DNA of 64,000 bases from Pararoseomonas sp. SCSIO 73927 (GTDB lineage: Bacteria > Pseudomonadota > Alphaproteobacteria > Acetobacterales > Acetobacteraceae): the NCBI RefSeq assembly GCF_037040815.1, contig NZ_CP146232.1, forward strand, positions 3,283,501-3,347,500, read 5' to 3'. The translations under genes and the position numbers were made by a program. A model generated the notes under the pieces. The model searched no databases. It saw only the letters and a list, made by a program, of their open reading frames with translations, and had not been told where the DNA came from. Positions 60,776 to 64,000 of the stretch are shown here, piece after piece. The first letter of the stretch is position 1. Each line of letters starts with the position of its first letter.

Positions 60776-62428
60776 ATGAGCGACACGCCGAAGCCTCCCC
60801 GGGAAGCTCCAATGGGCGGCGCCCGCGCCAAGGTCAGCCCCGCCGGTCCCGGCGTGAAGGGTGGAAAGGCGGGAGGCGCCGCCAATCCTGTCGAACCCGT
60901 CCCCTCCGCCGCCGAGCTGGCGGAAGGGAGCGCACCGGTCGCCGGCACCGGCGCGACGCCTGCGGCCGGGCAGGCCGCGGCCGGAACCGCCCCTGGGCCG
61001 GTGCCCCCCACGCAGGGCGCGGTGCCCGAACCGTCCGGCACCGATTCCCGGTCCGCGGACGCCGGCACCAGGGAGACGGCGGCGGCCCGAACCGCGCCGG
61101 CCGCCGCCCCCGTGACGCCTCCGGCCCCGCCGCCGCCCGCGGCGCTGAACACCCCCGCCCGCCGCTTCGAGCCGGCCATCCTCCCCATCGCCGCCGCCGT
61201 CGTCGTGCTCGGCGGCGCGGTGGCCTACCTCGTCTCCAGCCCGCGGGACCGGCAGCCGGCGCCGGCCGCCGTGCAGCAGGCCGATGCGGCCCGCGCCGCC
61301 TCCGTCGAGACCCGGATCGCCGCGCTGGAGGCCCGGCCCTCGGCCCAGGGGCTGGCCGAGCGCGCCGCCAACGCCGAGCGCCGCCTGGACGCCGCCGAGG
61401 CCGCCGCGCGCGAACTGGCGACGAAGCCCGTGGTGGATCCCGAGGCGCGCAGCGGCGTGGCCGGGCTGAACACCGCGCTGGAGGCCGCCCGCAACGCCGT
61501 GACCGAGGCGCGCAACGCTGCCGCCGAGGCGCAGAGGCGGCAGGAGGAGCGCCTGGGCGCGCTGGAGGCACGGATGGCCGAGGAGAGCCGCCGCGCCGAG
61601 GCCCGGATCGCGCAGGCGGAGGGGACGCTCGCGAATCGCCTGACCGGCGCGGAGCAGGCCCTGGCCGCGCGGGTGACGGCGGCGGAGCAGGCCTTCGGCC
61701 CGCGCCTGGCCGCGCTGGACCAGGCGCTGAACCAGCGCGTGGAAGCGGCCGGGCAGGCGATGACCGGCCGCGTGGACGCGGCGGCCCGGTCCATGGATGA
61801 GCGCCTTTCCCGCGCGGAGGCGGCGCTGAACGAGCGCATCGCCGCGCAGGAGGCCGGGCTGGCCGGGCGGGTTCAGGGGTTCGAGCAGCGGTTGGGCCAG
61901 GCCGAGGCCGCGGAGCGCCGACTGGGCGCGCTGGCCGCGCGCGGGCAGATCCAGACGGCGCTGGAGGCCGGACGGCCTCTCGGGCAGGCGCTCTCCGGCC
62001 TTTCTGGCGAGCCGCCGGTGGCCCTGGCCCGCTACCGGCAGGCGGCCCCGCCGACGGAGTCCGCGCTGCGCCTCTCCTTCGAGGATGCAGCCCGCGCGGC
62101 ACGGCTGGCGGCCGAGCCGCAGGGCGGGACGGTGACCGAATCGGCGCTGGCCCGGCTCCAGGGGCTGGTGACGGTGCGGCGCGGCGAGCAGGTGGTGGTC
62201 GGGGACGCCGTTTCCGGCGAGCTGGAGCAGGCGCGGCGCTCGCTGGACGCCGGGGACCTGCCCGGTGCGGTGGCGCGGCTGGAAAGGCTGCCCCCGCCCT
62301 CCCGGAACGCCATGGCGGGCTGGATCGGGCAGGCGCGCGACCTCGTCGAGGCCCGGGCGGCCCTGCGCGACCTTGGCACCCCGGGCGCCTCCGGCACCGG
62401 CACCGGCACCGGCGCGGGGAGCAACTGA
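60776..62428 (+). CDS. Alphaproteobacterial Mic60/mitofilin-like protein
   Basis: A 550-residue membrane protein: a Pro/Ala-rich disordered N-terminus (1-125), one membrane helix (134-153), a long periplasmic coiled coil (about 165-400) and a C-terminal mitofilin-like domain (about 400-530). The order and operon position between hemD and hemY identify it as the bacterial homologue of mitochondrial Mic60, implicated in shaping inner or intracytoplasmic membranes. It has no cysteines, and its tail ends in a TGTGTGAGS run. The stop shares a base with the hemY start. Confidence 0.88.
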   Translation: MSDTPKPPREAPMGGARAKVSPAGPGVKGGKAGGAANPVEPVPSAAELAEGSAPVAGTGATPAAGQAAAGTAPGPVPPTQGAVPEPSGTDSRSADAGTRETAAARTAPAAAPVTPPAPPPPAALNTPARRFEPAILPIAAAVVVLGGAVAYLVSSPRDRQPAPAAVQQADAARAASVETRIAALEARPSAQGLAERAANAERRLDAAEAAARELATKPVVDPEARSGVAGLNTALEAARNAVTEARNAAAEAQRRQEERLGALEARMAEESRRAEARIAQAEGTLANRLTGAEQALAARVTAAEQAFGPRLAALDQALNQRVEAAGQAMTGRVDAAARSMDERLSRAEAALNERIAAQEAGLAGRVQGFEQRLGQAEAAERRLGALAARGQIQTALEAGRPLGQALSGLSGEPPVALARYRQAAPPTESALRLSFEDAARAARLAAEPQGGTVTESALARLQGLVTVRRGEQVVVGDAVSGELEQARRSLDAGDLPGAVARLERLPPPSRNAMAGWIGQARDLVEARAALRDLGTPGASGTGTGTGAGSN

Positions 62429-63720
62429 TGCTCCGCGCGATCTGGCTTCTCTTCCTCCTCGCGCTCGGGGTCTGGGCGGCGCTCTTCCTCCGCGAGACCG
62501 GCGGGAACGTGGAGATCACCGTCGGCAACACCTTCATCGGCGTGCCCGTCTGGCTCGGGCTGCTGGGGTTGGTGGTGCTGTTCCTGGTGCTGCACGGCCT
62601 TCTCTCGGGCTGGAAGTCCCTGCGGGGCTGGCCCGCCCGCCTGCGCGCGCGGCGCGAGGCGCGGCACCGGCGCGACGGCGACGCCGCCGTGACCCGCGCC
62701 CTGGTGGCGCTGGCCGCCGGCACGCCGGACCAGGCGCGGCTGGAGATCCGCCGCGCCCGTGGCCTTCTGGGCGACACGCCGCACACCCTGCTGCTGACCG
62801 CCGAGGCCGAGCGCATGGCCGGGCGCAACGACGCCGCGAACGAGGCCTTCCGCCTGCTATCCCAGCGGGAGGATGGCAAGTTCCTTGGCTTGCGCGGGCT
62901 GCTGCGGGACGCCATGCAGCGCGAGGACTGGCCCGCCGCCCAGCGCCTGGCGCGGGAGGCCGAGGCCGCCCAGCCCGGCGCGGCCTGGGTGAAGGAGGAG
63001 CGCGCGGCGCTGGCCCTGCGCACGCGGGACTGGCGGGAGGCGCTGGCGCTCTCGCCCTCCGACCAGCTGACAGGGCACCGGCGCGCGGCGCTGGCGCTGT
63101 CGGCCGCCCTGCAGGAGCCTGAGCCGGCGCTGGCCGCCTCCCTGGAGAAGCAGGCGCTCTCGGCTGATCCGGGCTTCGCGCCGGCCGCCCTGGCGGTGGC
63201 ACGGCGGCAGGCGGGGGAGGGCAGCCCGCGCCGGGCCAAGACCACTCTGCAGGCCGCCTGGAAGGCGGCGCCGCACCCCGACATCGCCGAGGCCTATCTT
63301 TCGGACGAGGTCGATGCGCTGGCGCGGGTGAAGGGCGCCGAGACGCTGACCCAGGAGAACCGGGGACATCCGGAGAGCCGCCTCGTCCTCGGCCGCGCGG
63401 CCCTGGCCGCCGGGCTGACGGGGCGGGCCAGGGCGGAACTGGAGGCGCTGGTGAACTCCGGCACGGCGGACCGCCGCGCCTTCCTGGCGATGGTGGACAT
63501 GGACGCGGTGGAGCTGGGCGAAAGCGCGGCCGGGCGCGCCGCCGAGGCGAAGTGGCTGCGCGCCGCCGCGGCCGCGCCACCCGAGCCGCGCTGGCAGTGC
63601 CTGAACTGCGGGACGGTGCACGCCCGGTGGGAACCTCTCTGCGAGGCGTGCGGCACGCCCGGCCGGATCGAGTGGACGGGCGGGGTGGCGAGCAAGGGCG
63701 GCGCGGTCGCCACCACCTGA
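62428..63720 (+). CDS. HemY-like membrane protein with C-terminal zinc ribbon
   Basis: A 430-residue protein of the HemY N-terminal-domain family, found with heme synthesis genes in alpha- and gammaproteobacteria but without known enzymatic activity (not the HemY oxidase of Bacillus). Two N-terminal helices (about 3-20 and 40-60) precede a tetratricopeptide-like helical region. The end carries a zinc-ribbon-like pair, Cys391/Cys394 (WQCLNCG) and Cys405/Cys408 (CEACG). It overlaps the mic60-like stop by one base and closes the heme operon. Confidence 0.92.
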   Translation: MLRAIWLLFLLALGVWAALFLRETGGNVEITVGNTFIGVPVWLGLLGLVVLFLVLHGLLSGWKSLRGWPARLRARREARHRRDGDAAVTRALVALAAGTPDQARLEIRRARGLLGDTPHTLLLTAEAERMAGRNDAANEAFRLLSQREDGKFLGLRGLLRDAMQREDWPAAQRLAREAEAAQPGAAWVKEERAALALRTRDWREALALSPSDQLTGHRRAALALSAALQEPEPALAASLEKQALSADPGFAPAALAVARRQAGEGSPRRAKTTLQAAWKAAPHPDIAEAYLSDEVDALARVKGAETLTQENRGHPESRLVLGRAALAAGLTGRARAELEALVNSGTADRRAFLAMVDMDAVELGESAAGRAAEAKWLRAAAAAPPEPRWQCLNCGTVHARWEPLCEACGTPGRIEWTGGVASKGGAVATT

Positions 63721-63726
63721 TACGTG

Positions 63727-63759
63727 CCTTACCCGCGCGGGGTTTTCGCGCGGGTGAGG
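63727..63759 (+). terminator. Hairpin after hemY operon
   Basis: ACCCGCGC (63731-63738) pairs with GCGCGGGT (63748-63755), the loop contains GGGGTTTTC, and the stem can extend by CCT/AGG beyond a mismatch. It begins 7 nt after the hemY stop. The U-tract after it is weak (TTGCCCC), and the tRNA promoter begins right behind. Confidence 0.6.
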
Positions 63760-63788
63760 TTGCCCCGGGGCGCGGCTGCCGCTAGAAG
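63760..63788 (+). promoter_or_regulatory. Candidate promoter of tRNA-Thr
   Basis: TTGCCC, 17-nt spacer, TAGAAG. It ends 45 nt before the mature tRNA, a sensible leader length. The GC-rich spacer and a -10 ending AAG are what alphaproteobacterial stable-RNA promoters often look like. Confidence 0.45.
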
Positions 63789-63833
63789 GCGCGGCACCGC
63801 AGCGGGCCGGAGAAGATCGGCGCGCCTGGATGG

Positions 63834-63908
63834 GCCGGGTTAGCACAGCGGTAGTGCAATCGATTCGTAATCGATAGGTCGCGAGTTCGATTCTCGCACC
63901 CGGCACCA
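63834..63908 (+). tRNA. tRNA-Thr, anticodon CGU
   Basis: A complete cloverleaf with encoded CCA. The acceptor stem GCCGGGT pairs with ACCCGGC; the anticodon stem ATCGA/TCGAT closes the 7-nt loop TTCGTAA with anticodon CGT, reading ACG codons; the T-arm is CGCGAGTTCGATTCTCGC-like. It stands alone after the heme operon. Antisense reading of this region produces a spurious 'GARIELATYRLR'-type ORF, a known annotation artefact. Confidence 0.95.
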
Positions 63909-64000
63909 CCTCTCTCGCTCCGAAGCAGTTGCCGACACTTTCCTGTCGAGCACGAGTGTCCCAGGTCTGTGCGGACTGCTTGGCATGCTCGGGCTTCATG
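63909..64000. other. Region 3' of tRNA-Thr, no gene seen
   Basis: 92 nt to the window edge. It holds a separated inverted repeat GACACT ... AGTGTC (about 63934-63960) but no start codon with homology. tRNA 3' ends are common attachment sites for integrative elements; nothing here shows that one is present. Confidence 0.3.

Noticed and set aside
62857..63999. 380-codon minus-strand frame containing GARIELATYRLR
   Set aside because: This phrase is the known false protein made by translating a tRNA gene antisense; the rest is opposite hemY.

Overview
The window is GC-rich chromosomal DNA (visibly about 70% G+C, not counted) from an alphaproteobacterium. The best guess is a Roseomonas-like member of the Acetobacteraceae. 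The evidence is the conserved gene neighbourhoods: an aa3 oxidase operon ordered ctaC-ctaD-ctaB-small ORF-ctaG-ctaE-SURF1; sdhCDAB; a SUV3-like helicase/S4/fdxA/carD cluster; the divergent tsaD | hemC-hemD-mic60-hemY block; and a DUF1489 gene. The genus call is inference. Nearly every base is in a gene, spacing is tight, and many neighbours overlap by 1-4 nt. I saw no transposase, integrase, phage gene, rRNA or CRISPR array.

Layout. 1-7 kb: the 5' part of a UbiH-type flavin hydroxylase (minus), then glyQ-glyS, ppdK and a small exported protein. 7-11 kb (minus): exonuclease III, a fumarylacetoacetase-fold hydrolase, a 439-nt gene-free stretch with a terminator, a class I glutamine amidotransferase and lolA. 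11-20 kb (plus): an unknown protein, an SmtB-type zinc sensor, the cytochrome c oxidase operon and an M32 carboxypeptidase. 20-24.6 kb (minus): a DUF2272 lipoprotein and a lipid A/Kdo group (lpxK, waaA, DUF374 acyltransferase), preceded by DUF1489. 24.7-33 kb (plus): a chemoreceptor, an aspartate-semialdehyde dehydrogenase homologue without catalytic residues, sdhCDAB and a flavoprotein. 33-40 kb: secreted enzymes (Tat dienelactone hydrolase, MRJP-like protein, esterase with a DUF2171 tail), a 2OG-Fe dioxygenase next to a Gly/Glu-repeat protein, a DapA-family aldolase with an Rrf2 regulator, and a PPOX flavoprotein.

40-47 kb (minus): helicase, S4 protein, a GT-C-like membrane protein, ferredoxin and an extended CarD regulator. 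47-54 kb: an MFS transporter, a phosphoesterase plus lipid kinase pair, aconitase with a clear terminator, and divergent ccmAB. 54-64 kb: an unknown protein, an alginate-lyase-family protein, gpsA-rlmJ-tsaD (minus), then hemC-hemD-mic60-hemY (plus) and tRNA-Thr(CGU).

Most of the window is core aerobic metabolism: TCA cycle (sdh, acn), cytochrome oxidase and its heme supply (ctaB, hemC/hemD/hemY), cytochrome c maturation, envelope lipids and translation. I found no complete new multi-gene system. The items most worth a second look are the catalytically dead Asd paralogue in front of sdh, the Gly/Glu-repeat exported protein beside a PiuC-type dioxygenase, the low-complexity extensions on CarD and on the SUV3-like helicase, and several palindromes in divergent promoter regions.
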